64,000 bases of DNA from JBCBGF01 sp038526915 (GCA_038526915.1 JBCBGF010000010.1:57248-121247); one strand, 5' to 3'. Shown: positions 7,527 through 16,000, numbered from the stretch's first letter. Program-made: numbers and translations. The notes: a model not told the origin generated them from the letters alone.

Positions 7527-8471
7527 ATGTCGGGGGGCAGCATGGCAGGATTCTTTGCGCGATTGAACGCCCGCCGGGTGGTGCGTCAGGGCCTGGGCGG
7601 CGCAGCGCGGGGCAAAGGGTTGCGCCTGCACAAATGCCTCAAAACCACCGGTGGAACCGTCGTCTATGCAGGCGAGCTGGACCACAAACCGGTGGTGATC
7701 AAACGCGCCCTTGGCCCCAGCGCGGCGGATCTCGCAGGCGCACAGGCCCGCGAACTGGCCTATCAGCACCCCAGGATGGGCGATGGCCCCTACCGCGTGC
7801 CCGAACCGATCCTGTCCAACCCCGAAGTCGGCCTTGTCGTCATGGGCCAGGCCCCCGGCCAACGCCTCGACCACGCTCTACGCGACGCGCCCGAGCGGCG
7901 GCGCGAGTTGATCGCCGCCTCCGCCCGCTGGCTCGCCCACTACATCGCCCCCCGGCGCGAGGTCGATACCTTCGGCGGCGGCTACTGGATCAAGCGCCGC
8001 CTTGCCGCAATCGAGCACATGCCCGCCAGCGCCGACCGCCGCCGGATCGAGACACTGATCGGGATCATGCGGCGCGAAAAGGCGCTGATCAGCGGCAGAC
8101 CCATCACTCGCGCCCGCAGCCACGGCGATTTCTGCGCGATCAACCTGATGGTGGATGGCGACGACATCTGGGGCGTGGACATCCAGAACAGCCACTGGCT
8201 GGCCGTGGCCAAGGATATCGCACGCTTCCTCGTCTACCTCGAAATCGCGCTGCCTGCGGGGCATTACAACGGGCCGTGCGGTCTGTCGCTCGCCGATTGC
8301 CACGCGTTCTTGGGCGAGCGGGACCTGATTTCAGCGGATGAGGCGAACCGGGTACTGCCCTATTTCGTGGCCTCCGAGGTGGCGGGGCGGCTGATCTCGG
8401 AACAAACGCACGCCTACATGATGTCGGCGGCGCAGGCGCTGGCGGATCGGTTGATTGAAGAGCGGGGTTAG
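7527..8471 (+). CDS. Protein-kinase-fold / aminoglycoside phosphotransferase-like protein
   Basis: The 314-aa protein has a weak N-lobe with a likely ATP-binding lysine in KPVVIKRALG (about 52-61). The C-lobe has the catalytic loop SHGDFCAINLM (about 197-207, resembling the HxD...N of APH kinases) and the metal-binding DIQ (about 218). These residues suggest a small-molecule or lipid kinase rather than a resistance enzyme, since the environment is chromosomal and core. An alternative ATG lies five codons in (MAGFFARL, 7542). The gene is divergent from the cytochrome at 7010-7405. The substrate is unknown. Confidence 0.7.
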   Translation: MSGGSMAGFFARLNARRVVRQGLGGAARGKGLRLHKCLKTTGGTVVYAGELDHKPVVIKRALGPSAADLAGAQARELAYQHPRMGDGPYRVPEPILSNPEVGLVVMGQAPGQRLDHALRDAPERRRELIAASARWLAHYIAPRREVDTFGGGYWIKRRLAAIEHMPASADRRRIETLIGIMRREKALISGRPITRARSHGDFCAINLMVDGDDIWGVDIQNSHWLAVAKDIARFLVYLEIALPAGHYNGPCGLSLADCHAFLGERDLISADEANRVLPYFVASEVAGRLISEQTHAYMMSAAQALADRLIEERG

Positions 8472-8487
8472 CTCCTGTCCGGCCACG

Positions 8488-8548
8488 CCCCGGACTTGAT
8501 CCGGGGCCTCTCGCCCATGTTGCTCATGGTCCCGGGTCAAGCCCGGGA
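8488..8548. repeat. Pair of CCCGGG-type palindromes
   Basis: There are two palindromes, CCCCGGA-cttga-TCCGGGG (8488-8506) and TCCCGGGT-caa-GCCCGGGA (8530-8548), about 23 bp apart. A similar pair occurs at 33369-33426 and a single copy at 18648-18668. Such CCGGGCTTGACCCGG palindromes are common in intergenic DNA of alphaproteobacteria. They follow the stop codon of the kinase-fold gene and may terminate or process its transcript. Confidence 0.6.
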
Positions 8549-8606
8549 CGGGGTTTCTTGCGCGTATCATCGGCACATCACCGAATTCGGAAGAGGCGCA
8601 TCATGA

Positions 8607-8769
8607 GCCGGGCCAGCGCCTGTCCGTGGGATGGCGCCGGTCCAGTCGGTCAGGGCACTTTATGCCTGCAAGGCACATCTTCCATTTAGACGACGCACTA
8701 CCTTGCAAAAGCGCCAGCCCGCCCGGACGGGCAGGCGCTGGCCCGGCGCCTTCGGCTTGTTCCGGGCCA
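8607..8769 (+). repeat. Structured intergenic element, copy C
   Basis: The outer stem is GCCGGGCCAGCGCCTG (8607-8622) with CAGGCGCTGGCCCGGC (8732-8747), a perfect 16 bp. The inner stem is TGGCGC/GCGCCA (8632-8637/8711-8716). The core contains GCACTTTATG and AAGGCACATCTTCC (about 8655-8682). A third arm CCGGGCCA (8762-8769) is complementary to TGGCCCGG (8739-8746) on the 3' strand of the outer stem, with a GCC-TTC-GGC mini-hairpin between. It lies between the convergent kinase-fold and lolD genes. It shares its stem sequence with copy D but not with A, B or E. Confidence 0.8.
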
Positions 8770-8804
8770 CCAGCGGGCTTAGCTACCGCCACCAACGTCC
8801 GCAG

Positions 8805-9488
8805 TTAAGCCGCCGCCAACACCCCACCGTCCAACCGCACCACCCGGTCCATCCGCGCCGCCAGCCCCGGATTATGCGTCGCGATCAACGCCCCCAACCC
8901 CGTCTCGCGCACCAGCTCCATCAGCACTTCGAACACCACATCCGATGTCGCAGGGTCCAGGTTCCCCGTGGGCTCATCCGCCAACAACAGCCCCGGCGCA
9001 TTCGCCATCGCCCGGCAAAACGCCACGCGCTGCTGCTCGCCCCCCGACATCTCGGCCGGCCGATGCCCCGCACGCGCCGCCAGCCCAACCCGGCCCAGTA
9101 GGTCTTCGGCCCGCGCCTGGGCCGCACGGGCGGCCACGCCGTTTGCCAGTTGCGGCAGCACGATGTTCTCCGCCGCCGTGAACTCCGGCAACAAATGGTG
9201 GAACTGATAGACAAAACCCACCTGATCGCGCCGCACCTCCGTCCGCCGGCGGTCAGACCGGCGGGTCAGATCCTCACCCGCGATCTCCACCGTGCCGCCA
9301 TCGGCCGTATCCAGAAGCCCCGCAATGTGCAAAAGCGTCGACTTGCCCGCCCCCGACGGTGCCACCAACGCCACCACCTCACCCCGCGCGACGGTCAGGT
9401 TGGCACCGCGCAGCACATCCACCTCGGTGGGCTTGCCCCGGTTATACGCCTTCACAATCCCGGTCAGCCGCAGGGCCGCATCACTCAT
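8805..9488 (-). CDS. lolD: Lipoprotein-releasing ABC transporter ATPase LolD
   Basis: The 227-aa ATPase has a Walker A APSGAGKST (43-51), signature MSGGEQQRVA (147-156) and Walker B LLLADEPTGNLDP (167-179). The start of Walker A is A instead of the usual G, although the GAGKST part is intact. It powers extraction of lipoproteins from the inner membrane for transfer to LolA. Its start overlaps the end of the permease gene upstream by 8 nt, so the two form a translationally coupled lolCD-type operon. The order permease-ATPase fits the Lol family. Confidence 0.92.
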   Translation of the reverse strand: MSDAALRLTGIVKAYNRGKPTEVDVLRGANLTVARGEVVALVAPSGAGKSTLLHIAGLLDTADGGTVEIAGEDLTRRSDRRRTEVRRDQVGFVYQFHHLLPEFTAAENIVLPQLANGVAARAAQARAEDLLGRVGLAARAGHRPAEMSGGEQQRVAFCRAMANAPGLLLADEPTGNLDPATSDVVFEVLMELVRETGLGALIATHNPGLAARMDRVVRLDGGVLAAA

Positions 9489-10800
9489 ACCGCAGCGCCT
9501 CCACCGGGTTCAGCCGCGCGGCCCGGCGGGCGGGCAGCAGCGTCACGATAAACGACAAAGCCAGCGACAACCCCACCGCCTTCAGCACATCCACCAGTTC
9601 CAGTTGCGCGGGCAACCGGTAGATCCCCCGGATCGAGGGATCCCACACTTCCCCGCCCGAGGCGTTGTTCACAAAGGCCAGGATCTGGTCAAAATAGATC
9701 GCAAACAGGCACCCCAGGATCACGCCCAGCACCGTCCCGATCACCCCCACCAGCGCGCCGCAGATGAAAAACACCCGCATCACCGCGCCCTCGGTCAGGC
9801 CCATGGTCCGCAGGATCCCGATATCGCGCCCCTTGTTCTTCACCAGCATCACAAGGCCGGAGATGATATTCATCGACGCGATCAGAACCAGCACGCTCAT
9901 CAACACAAACATCACCGTGTCTTCGACCTCGAGCGCGCGCAAGAACGCCCCCGCGCTATCGCGCCAGGTCCAGAGCAGCGTGTTCTGACCGCCCGCTTCG
10001 ATCAGGGCGGGGCTCAGGTCGTTCACCCGCTCAGGCTCGGTCACCATCACCTCGATCTCATCGGCCACGCCATCACGGTTGAAAAACAGCTGCGCTTCCT
10101 CGAACGGCACATACATCCGCGTGCGGTCGATATCGAAACGCCCCGCCGTGAAGATATAGACCACCTCGTAGTTCGACACGCGCGGGCTGGTGCCAAAGGC
10201 CGTGCGCACCCCATTGGGCGAAATCATCCGCACCGTATCGCCGATCGATACGCCCAACTCGCGCGCGAGGCCCGAGCCGAGGGCGACCCCCTCTTCAAAC
10301 CGGTTGATATCGCCAATCGCGGCCTGCGGGTTGGTCAGCCGGGGGATCGTGCGCAGATCCTCGCCCCGGATGCCATAAACTTCGGCCCCCATATTTTCGT
10401 CCCGCGCGTTCAGCATCACCTGCGCGCGCACAAGGGGCGCTGCCCGGGTCACGTCCGGAACGGCCCTGAGCCGCTCTGCCAAGGCATCGAAATCGCGGAT
10501 CGCGCGCGAGGTGCTGCCCGACTCGGTCTCATACGTCGCCGAATAGACCGTCACATGCGCATTCGATCCCAGGATCGTATCCACGAACTCCGCCCGGAAG
10601 CCCGCGCGCACTGCAAGCGTGATGATCAGCGCCGCCACAGCCAGGGTAATCCCCACCAGGCTGATCCAGGTCATCACGCTGACCCCGCCCTCGGCCCGCC
10701 GCGCCCGAAGATAGCGCCAGGCAATCAGCCATTCATATCGCGAAAACGGTGCGGGGGATGCCACGGTGTTGCCTCGACGGGTCGCCTCTTTCGCGCTCAC
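9481..10800 (-). CDS. lolC: Lipoprotein-releasing system permease LolC/LolE family
   Basis: The 439-aa FtsX-like permease has one N-terminal transmembrane helix (about 45-67), a large periplasmic domain (about 70-290) and three C-terminal helices (about 300-325, 345-375 and 405-430), ending NPVEALRYE as in LolC/E proteins. Only one permease gene is present with lolD, so the complex is probably a homodimer of the LolF-like type seen in alphaproteobacteria. The SLVGITLAVAALIITLAVRAGFR segment matches the family. It overlaps lolD by 8 nt. Confidence 0.9.
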   Translation of the reverse strand: MSAKEATRRGNTVASPAPFSRYEWLIAWRYLRARRAEGGVSVMTWISLVGITLAVAALIITLAVRAGFRAEFVDTILGSNAHVTVYSATYETESGSTSRAIRDFDALAERLRAVPDVTRAAPLVRAQVMLNARDENMGAEVYGIRGEDLRTIPRLTNPQAAIGDINRFEEGVALGSGLARELGVSIGDTVRMISPNGVRTAFGTSPRVSNYEVVYIFTAGRFDIDRTRMYVPFEEAQLFFNRDGVADEIEVMVTEPERVNDLSPALIEAGGQNTLLWTWRDSAGAFLRALEVEDTVMFVLMSVLVLIASMNIISGLVMLVKNKGRDIGILRTMGLTEGAVMRVFFICGALVGVIGTVLGVILGCLFAIYFDQILAFVNNASGGEVWDPSIRGIYRLPAQLELVDVLKAVGLSLALSFIVTLLPARRAARLNPVEALRYE

Positions 10801-10840
10801 CTAGCCGGTTCGCACGCCGATCACAATGCGCGCCCGCCGC

Positions 10841-11785
10841 TCAGCGGACCTCTGCCACCCCGGCGGCCTCATGGGCCTTCAGGATCGGCCGCGCGGCAGG
10901 CCACGCGCCCGTCTCCAGATCGGCCAGTTCGGGAAAGATCGCAACGATTTCAGCATGCGCCTCGGCCCCACAGGCCAGGGTCTGGGCACCGGGCAGGAAG
11001 CTTTCGGTGGGGATGCCCTCGGCAAAGATGATCTCGTGCCGGTCAAACAGCAGATGGATATAGGTCACGTCGCGGCGCGGCACCTGGACGATCGTGTCGC
11101 CGTTGATCAGATGCTTGGCCGCTGCCAAAACCTCGGGCGCGCCGGTCGCCATCTCGGCCCGCCACCCCGTGAGCAGCATGCGATGCTGGGGCGAGACCTC
11201 GATCGCCCGCGTATTCCCCAAGGCCCCCGCCATGATCCGCACCGGTGCCAGCGCCCCCGTGCCCTGCACCACGCGCCGGCCCGCCCACCGGATCGGCTGC
11301 AGGCCGTGATCGGCCGTGCGCACCAGATCGCCGGGGCGCAAGGTCTCAACTGCCCGCGGGCCTGCCGCTGTGTCGATCAAGGTGCCCGGCGTGAAACAGG
11401 GCGGCCCAAAGCTCGGAACGGTGATCGCGCCTTGTCCGGTGACAAAAGTCGACGAGACGAATGTGCCGGGATCAAGTTTACTCCCATCGGTCGGCGAAAA
11501 GATTTGAACGCCATTGGCCAGATAAAGCGTCACCCCGGTGACGGTCAGCTGCCCCGACCCGTCTGACAACTCCACCGTCACCGTGTCGCCGTTATAGACT
11601 TGGGTGATGTCAATCGCCGCGGGATTGCCGTTCAGCCCGCTGACGGAGTCCCCACCGTTTTGCGAGACGAAGTTGTTGTCGTTCTCATCCGTGACCGTCA
11701 GGAATTGCGGCGTCAGCAACGTGCCCACCGGCGGGGGTGAAAACGGATCGAGGATCCAGAACTCGTCCTGGAACGGTGTCGGCAT
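10841..11785 (-). CDS. Hint (Hedgehog/intein) domain protein
   Basis: The 314-aa protein has an N-terminal region of about 125 residues rich in Gly, Asp, Thr and Val, resembling secreted beta-rich proteins. A Hint_2 domain follows, starting at C130 in PCFTPGTLIDTAAGPRAVE and continuing through LRPGDLV, PIRWAGRR, SPQHRMLL and the LLFDRHEIIFAEGIPTESFLPG block. In this family the first Cys can start autoprocessing, but many bacterial Hint_2 proteins have no known function. These proteins are frequent in Rhodobacteraceae. No signal peptide is seen, so secretion would need another route. Confidence 0.85.
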   Translation of the reverse strand: MPTPFQDEFWILDPFSPPPVGTLLTPQFLTVTDENDNNFVSQNGGDSVSGLNGNPAAIDITQVYNGDTVTVELSDGSGQLTVTGVTLYLANGVQIFSPTDGSKLDPGTFVSSTFVTGQGAITVPSFGPPCFTPGTLIDTAAGPRAVETLRPGDLVRTADHGLQPIRWAGRRVVQGTGALAPVRIMAGALGNTRAIEVSPQHRMLLTGWRAEMATGAPEVLAAAKHLINGDTIVQVPRRDVTYIHLLFDRHEIIFAEGIPTESFLPGAQTLACGAEAHAEIVAIFPELADLETGAWPAARPILKAHEAAGVAEVR

Positions 11786-11942
11786 TGGGGGCCTGCTCGC
11801 CTCACATGTGATTCGCTTTGCGAACCGATTTTGAGTGAAACTAATCGCTTAGATGAAATTGGCAAAGCTGCAGCAACCTGCACAGACCCCGCGAGTCCCA
11901 AAAGCCACACCGCCCTGCCGCGCAAAACGGCGGTGAGGGTTC

Positions 11943-12389
11943 CTACAGCTCTTTCTTGAACCCCACGTGGGAGGCGGTGAACCCCATCGCCTCATAGTAT
12001 TTGTGCGACCCCGCCCGCGCCCTATTCATCGTCAACTGCATCAGCATGCACCCCGCCGCCCGCGCACGCGCCTCGGCATCGGCCATCAGCGCCCGCCCGA
12101 CCCCCTGCCCCCGCAGATCGCTGGCCACCCGCACGCTTTCAATCTGCGCCCTGAGCGCGGCCTGAAGCGCCAAGCCAGGGATCAAGGTGAGTTGATAGAC
12201 CGCCACGATCCGATCCCCAGAAACGCCCACGATCATCTGATTGCTTGGCCCCTCCGCCATCCTATCGAACGCGTCAAAGTAGACCTGCGGATCCGCCCCT
12301 TCACGCCCCGCACCCAGCACATCGTCGGCAATCAGGTCCAGCATCGCGGGCACCTCGCTGCGCACCGCGGGTCTAAAGGTGACCGTCAT
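11943..12389 (-). CDS. GNAT family N-acetyltransferase
   Basis: The 148-aa single-domain protein carries the acetyl-CoA binding motif A (IESVRVASDLRGQGVGRALMADAEARARAAG, with RGQGVGRAL at about 96-104), then QLTMNRARAGSHKYYEAMGF, typical of small GNAT enzymes. The acceptor is unknown. Its ATG overlaps the trpF stop by 4 nt, so it is translationally coupled to trpF, but I know of no functional link with tryptophan synthesis. Confidence 0.88.
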   Translation of the reverse strand: MTVTFRPAVRSEVPAMLDLIADDVLGAGREGADPQVYFDAFDRMAEGPSNQMIVGVSGDRIVAVYQLTLIPGLALQAALRAQIESVRVASDLRGQGVGRALMADAEARARAAGCMLMQLTMNRARAGSHKYYEAMGFTASHVGFKKEL

Positions 12390-13027
12390 GCCTTTGCAGC
12401 AGTGACAAACGCCTCGATCAGCGCGCTGTCCTTGACACCCGGTGCGGCCTCAACCCCCGATGACACGTCCACCTGCGTGGCCCCGGTCAGCCGGATCGCC
12501 TCACCCACGGTGTCTACCGTCAGCCCACCCGCCAGCATCCACGGCACGGGCCACCGCCGCCCCGCGATCAGACGCCAGTCAAAGGCCAGCCCATTGCCCC
12601 CTGGCAAATCCGCACCTTTGGGGGCTTTGGCATCGACCAGAAGTTGATCCGATACCTGAGCGTATGCCTCCAAATCTTTGAGATCTCTGGCATCTCGCAC
12701 ACCTACGGCTTTCATCACGGGCAGGCCGTAGCGCGCCCGGATCGCGGCCACGCGCTCGGGCGTCTCCTCCCCGTGCAACTGAAACATATCCAGCGGCACA
12801 GCCTGGGTCAGCGCATCGAGCGCGGCATCATCGGCATCGACGCACAGCGCGACCTTTGCCACGCCCGCAGGCGTCGCCATCGCCAGATCCCGCGCGGCGG
12901 TCAGCGACACGTATCGCGGCGATTTCTCAAAGAACACAAATCCCAGATATGTCGCCCCGGCCCGCGCGGCGGCATCGATATGGCGGAGCTCTTTCACCCC
13001 GCAGATCTTCACCCGAATGTCAGACAT
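12386..13027 (-). CDS. trpF: Phosphoribosylanthranilate isomerase
   Basis: The 213-aa TIM-barrel enzyme of tryptophan biosynthesis converts N-(5-phosphoribosyl)anthranilate to CdRP. The catalytic Cys is in VKICGVKE (about 6-13). FVFFEKSPRYV, MFQLHGEETPE, LLVDAKAPKGADLPGGNG and MLAGGLTVDTV are family blocks, and the phosphate-binding end SSGVEAAPGVKD is present. It follows lapA on the same strand after about 30 nt, the usual neighbourhood in Rhodobacteraceae (rpsA, ihfB, lapA, trpF, then trpB elsewhere). Confidence 0.95.
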   Translation of the reverse strand: MSDIRVKICGVKELRHIDAAARAGATYLGFVFFEKSPRYVSLTAARDLAMATPAGVAKVALCVDADDAALDALTQAVPLDMFQLHGEETPERVAAIRARYGLPVMKAVGVRDARDLKDLEAYAQVSDQLLVDAKAPKGADLPGGNGLAFDWRLIAGRRWPVPWMLAGGLTVDTVGEAIRLTGATQVDVSSGVEAAPGVKDSALIEAFVTAAKA

Positions 13028-13057
13028 TGACGCACCCGCGCCTTTGGGCCCACAGCG

Positions 13058-13399
13058 CTAGTCGAGCAAGGCCAGAATATCCTCGCCACCCTTCTTGGGC
13101 GGCCCTTTCAGCGCGGTGACTTCGCGTTCGAGCTCTTCGCGCGCGCGCCGCTGGCTGCTCGCCTCGGCGCGGTGCTTGTATTCGCGCAGCCACTCCCACA
13201 CGAACCCGATCAGGATGCCCGCCACGATGCTGGCAAAGATGATGATGAACATCGGCAGCGTCGCGGTGTAATTCCACCCCGCGAAATTCGCCAGCTCAGC
13301 GGGCAGAACGGTGAGGGTTGCCTCGCCCCGATTGGCCAGGGCAACGATCAGAAGGGCGATCCCGATGATCGCCAGGAACAGATAACGAAGATATCGCAT
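13058..13399 (-). CDS. lapA: LapA (lipopolysaccharide assembly A) domain membrane protein
   Basis: The 113-aa protein has two transmembrane helices (about 4-24 and 46-70) followed by a charged, coiled-coil-prone tail (REYKHRAEASSQRRAREELEREVTALKG). This is the layout of DUF1049/LapA proteins, which in enterobacteria help control LPS synthesis. Its place between ihfB and trpF is conserved in Rhodobacteraceae. The gap to ihfB is only 12 nt, so the two are co-transcribed. Confidence 0.85.
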   Translation of the reverse strand: MRYLRYLFLAIIGIALLIVALANRGEATLTVLPAELANFAGWNYTATLPMFIIIFASIVAGILIGFVWEWLREYKHRAEASSQRRAREELEREVTALKGPPKKGGEDILALLD

Positions 13400-13411
13400 T
13401 ACTAAAGCAGC

Positions 13412-13693
13412 CTACTTGTCGTTAAGCCGGTCGCGCAGCAGCTTCCCGGTCTTGAAAAACGGTACGTGTTTTTCTTCGACTTGTACACTTTCCCCGGTAC
13501 GCGGATTGCGCCCGACCCGACCATCGCGTTTTTTGACCGAAAAAGCGCCGAAGCCGCGCAGTTCCACACGGTCGCCGCTTGCCATGGCTTCGATGATTTC
13601 TTCGAAGATGGTGTTCACGATCCGCTCAACATCGCGTTGATACAAATGGGGGTTCTCATCCGCGATCTTCTGGATCAATTCGGACCGGATCAT
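13412..13693 (-). CDS. ihfB: Integration host factor subunit beta
   Basis: The 93-aa DNA-bending protein starts MIRSELIQKIADENPHLYQ and includes VELRGFGAFSVKKRDGRVGRNPRTGESV, with the proline-tipped arm RNPRTGE and ending KTGKLLRDRLND, as in IhfB/HimD. The longer upstream in-frame start is rejected because the ATG at 13693 has a GGGAGGTGCTG ribosome-binding site and gives the exact family length. It heads the ihfB-lapA-trpF-GNAT gene string. IHF shapes nucleoid and promoter architecture with the alpha subunit, which is encoded elsewhere. Confidence 0.95.
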   Translation of the reverse strand: MIRSELIQKIADENPHLYQRDVERIVNTIFEEIIEAMASGDRVELRGFGAFSVKKRDGRVGRNPRTGESVQVEEKHVPFFKTGKLLRDRLNDK

Positions 13694-14021
13694 CAGCACC
13701 TCCCTCTGGTTTTGGTGCGATGGGGCAGCATATCGCACCGCTCGACTATAGGGGCTTCTGTTCACGTTTGAAACGGGCTGTTCCGTTATCAGGACGTTAA
13801 ATTTAGGCCTAAACGGCTGATTTTTGGTGGAATCTCGCTGACCCGCGCAGCACTGCACTGCAGCGAGGCGGGCCCGTGCAATGTTGCACTGCGGCGTCGG
13901 GGCTCATGATTCGGGTCGGCGCAGCTTGGCCGATGGTCCGTCCCGTCTGGGTGGCACCCGCTTCCTTGGACGGGCCCTTTGGCCTAGGCTCAGGTGGCAA
14001 TTTGCAACAAAGGTCACGGCC
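13694..14021. promoter_or_regulatory. Divergent intergenic region ihfB / PCMT-like gene with a GTGCAA-TTGCAC palindrome
   Basis: This gap of about 330 nt holds the promoters of two divergent genes. The clearest structure is GTGCAA-tg-TTGCAC (13876-13889), preceded by CAGCACTGCACTGCAGCG, so several GCACTGC/TGCAC half-sites cluster within about 45 bp. This looks like an operator or repeated protein-binding site, but I cannot assign a regulator. No convincing gene is seen here. Confidence 0.4.
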
Positions 14022-14843
14022 ATGTATGGCGCGCAGTTTGCAGATCATCTTCGGATCATGGCCGCGCTGGATGATGGCCCAGCGACCGACCGCGTGCTTG
14101 GTGCCTTCGCGGCCGTCCCGCGCGAGGCGTTTGCCGGCCCCGGACCCTGGAAATACCGCTCCCCGCACGAAGGCTTCACCCTGCCCGTGCGGCAAACGCC
14201 CGACGCCGATCCCAAATGGCTCTACCACGCGGTCCTGATCGTCCTGGATGCAGAAAAGGGCATCAACGTCGGCGATCCCGGGTTCTGGGCCCGGCACTTC
14301 GTCTCCGCCGACATCCAGCCCGGCACGCGCCTCCTGCAAGTGGGTGCCGGTGTGGGCTACTACACCGCGATCCTCGCCCACCTCTGCGGCCCCGAGGGCC
14401 AGGTCGTGGCCTATGAGGTTGAGCCAGACCTCGCGGCGCGGGCCAAGGCCAACCTCGCGCATGTCCCGAATGTCGAGATCCGCCAAGGCAACGCCGCCAC
14501 CGATCTGGCCGGTGCCGAAACCTTCGACTGGGTCGTTGCCTTTGCGGGCCTCACCCATGTGCCCCCGGCCTGGCCCGCACATCTCGCCCCGGATGCGCGC
14601 CTGCTTGTGCCGTTGACGGGAGAGAACTGGTGGGGCGCCATGATCCTAGCCACACGCGGCTCGGGCGGTTTCGAGGCCACAACCCTCGGCCCCGTCGGCG
14701 TCTACCCCTGCGCCGGCGCGCGCGATGACGCGCTGGCCGCTGAGATCGCCGAGCTGTTCCACGACCGGGAACGCCTGCGCGACTGGCGGCTGCGGATCAG
14801 CGAAGACCGCAGTGGCCCCCGGATCGATCCGTTGGACGACTAG
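14022..14843 (+). CDS. Protein-L-isoaspartate O-methyltransferase-like protein
   Basis: The 273-aa protein has a SAM-binding fold with LLQVGAGVGYYTAILAHLCGPEGQVVAYEVEPDLA as the motif I to post-I region (about 107-141). The N-terminal PREAFAGPGPWKYRSPHEG segment is characteristic of the PCMT family. It may repair isoaspartyl residues or, more likely given the divergent N-terminus, methylate another substrate. The start at 14022 is chosen because upstream in-frame codons translate palindromic intergenic DNA. Its stop overlaps the convergent neighbour: the palindrome CTAG provides the TAG stop of both genes. Confidence 0.8.
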   Translation: MYGAQFADHLRIMAALDDGPATDRVLGAFAAVPREAFAGPGPWKYRSPHEGFTLPVRQTPDADPKWLYHAVLIVLDAEKGINVGDPGFWARHFVSADIQPGTRLLQVGAGVGYYTAILAHLCGPEGQVVAYEVEPDLAARAKANLAHVPNVEIRQGNAATDLAGAETFDWVVAFAGLTHVPPAWPAHLAPDARLLVPLTGENWWGAMILATRGSGGFEATTLGPVGVYPCAGARDDALAAEIAELFHDRERLRDWRLRISEDRSGPRIDPLDD

Positions 14844-15859
14844 GCCAAGGGTCCCAACCGCTCCGCCGTCTCCGGCATCCGCTTCAGCGACGCCTCAATC
14901 CGCGCCCGCCAACGCGGGCCCCGGGACAGCGCATCGGTATAGGCTTCGGCCAGTTCGTCGGGGCGCATCTCTGCCAACGCCTCAACCAACAACGCCGCCT
15001 GCGCCCGGTCCTTCCGCGATTTCAACTCATCAGGCCCCGCCTGCCGGCGGTCGGCCACGATCAGCTTGTGGATCGCATAGGCCTCAGGCCGCGGGATCTG
15101 CACCAGGATGCCAGACCGGTAGAGCGCCACCGCCTTGATCGGATCGGCGAGGAGGAAGTTGAGGTAGTGCAGCGCCTGGGCGGACACGCCGAGGGCGGGA
15201 AGCTTGCGCAGACCCTCGTCCCCAAATGCCGGGGTCAGAAACTCCACCATCAGTTCGTCTTCGATGTCCTGCCACCGCCAAACATGGCCCGGACGCAAGG
15301 CAGGTACAGGTCCCAAGTTCAGACGCGCCAGCACGTCGGACACCGGTTCCGTCACCGTGTCGCCCAACGCCAGAGAGAGACGCTCAAAACTGGCAATATC
15401 CACATCGCCGGTTTGCACGATCTGGTCCGAAGTCATACGCATCCCCAACTCACCTTCATAAAGCCGGAAGGCAAGTGTACCGACGAGCGTGCCCCCAAGT
15501 CGAAACACGCCGATACGGGCCAACGCTGTCAGAAGCGCACCGACCTTTGTGTCGAAGCCGAGATATCCTTCGGCCCGCAACCGCCGAACTAAGCGTGTGC
15601 GGGTGGTGCGCCGCTCTCGTGTCTGAGCCCTGAGGGCTTCCGCTTTGCTGATGCGGTCTTCAAGCTCTGCGGTCGCTTCGCCCAGATAGCGATCCTTCAT
15701 CTTCTGACCGATCCGGAAAGTCTCATAGAGATATGTCTTGCCACGGATGGTTTTGCGGCGGATCGATCCTTCAAAACCGGCCGCGTCATCATCATGCAAG
15801 AGTCGCAAAAGATCCGCGTAGGCGGTGTGACCCAATGCGCTATGTGATTTGAAAGCCAT
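14840..15859 (-). CDS. GSU2403-family nucleotidyltransferase-fold protein
   Basis: The 339-aa product from ATG 15859 has an N-terminal region rich in charged helices, then FRLGGTLVGTLAFRLYEG (about 120-136) and a GDVDIASFE motif (151-159). These two look like the glycine loop and D-x-D metal site of nucleotidyltransferase folds related to AbiEii-type proteins. LLADPIKAVALYRSGILVQIPRPEAYAIHKLIV is the C-terminal family block. Some relatives are toxins of type IV systems, but no antitoxin gene is adjacent. Three copies of TACCCATCAA lie at the start region. An upstream in-frame ATG at 15964 would translate those repeats and a terminator, so it is rejected. Confidence 0.75.
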   Translation of the reverse strand: MAFKSHSALGHTAYADLLRLLHDDDAAGFEGSIRRKTIRGKTYLYETFRIGQKMKDRYLGEATAELEDRISKAEALRAQTRERRTTRTRLVRRLRAEGYLGFDTKVGALLTALARIGVFRLGGTLVGTLAFRLYEGELGMRMTSDQIVQTGDVDIASFERLSLALGDTVTEPVSDVLARLNLGPVPALRPGHVWRWQDIEDELMVEFLTPAFGDEGLRKLPALGVSAQALHYLNFLLADPIKAVALYRSGILVQIPRPEAYAIHKLIVADRRQAGPDELKSRKDRAQAALLVEALAEMRPDELAEAYTDALSRGPRWRARIEASLKRMPETAERLGPLA

Positions 15860-15860
15860 G

Positions 15861-15934
15861 TTACCCATCAAATTTTTTTTCGCTGGGTAAGTAGCATCAA
15901 CCGAGTTACCCATCAATGTTATTTTTGATGGGTA
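15861..15934 (-). promoter_or_regulatory. Candidate operator: three TTACCCATCAA half-sites before the nucleotidyltransferase gene
   Basis: TTACCCATCAA occurs at 15861-15871 and 15906-15916, and its complement TTGATGGGTA at 15925-15934, so the last two form a perfect 10-bp inverted repeat around 8 bases. A partial fourth site (CTGGGTAA) lies at 15883-15890. The sites span the region from the start codon to 75 nt upstream of the gene at 14840-15859. The arrangement suggests repression by a DNA-binding protein, possibly autoregulation; the regulator is unknown. Confidence 0.55.
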
Positions 15935-15946
15935 CAAAGCGCTCCA

Positions 15947-15977
15947 ACAAAAAAGGCCCGGCATCTCTGCCGGGCCT
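15947..15977 (-). terminator. Rho-independent terminator of rpsA
   Basis: On the minus strand, 24 nt after the rpsA stop codon, AGGCCCGGC-agagat-GCCGGGCCT (15954-15977) is followed directly by a run of T residues. The 9-bp GC stem plus T-run is a classic intrinsic terminator. It isolates rpsA from the nucleotidyltransferase gene downstream. Confidence 0.88.
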
Positions 15978-16000
15978 CTCTGTAGCTCTATGTCGCCGAC

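Noticed and set aside
9292..11031. Very long plus-strand open frame opposite lolD, lolC and the Hint gene
   Set aside because: It is rich in His, Arg, Pro and Gln, has no recognisable motif and is the antisense of well-identified genes, as expected in high-GC DNA.
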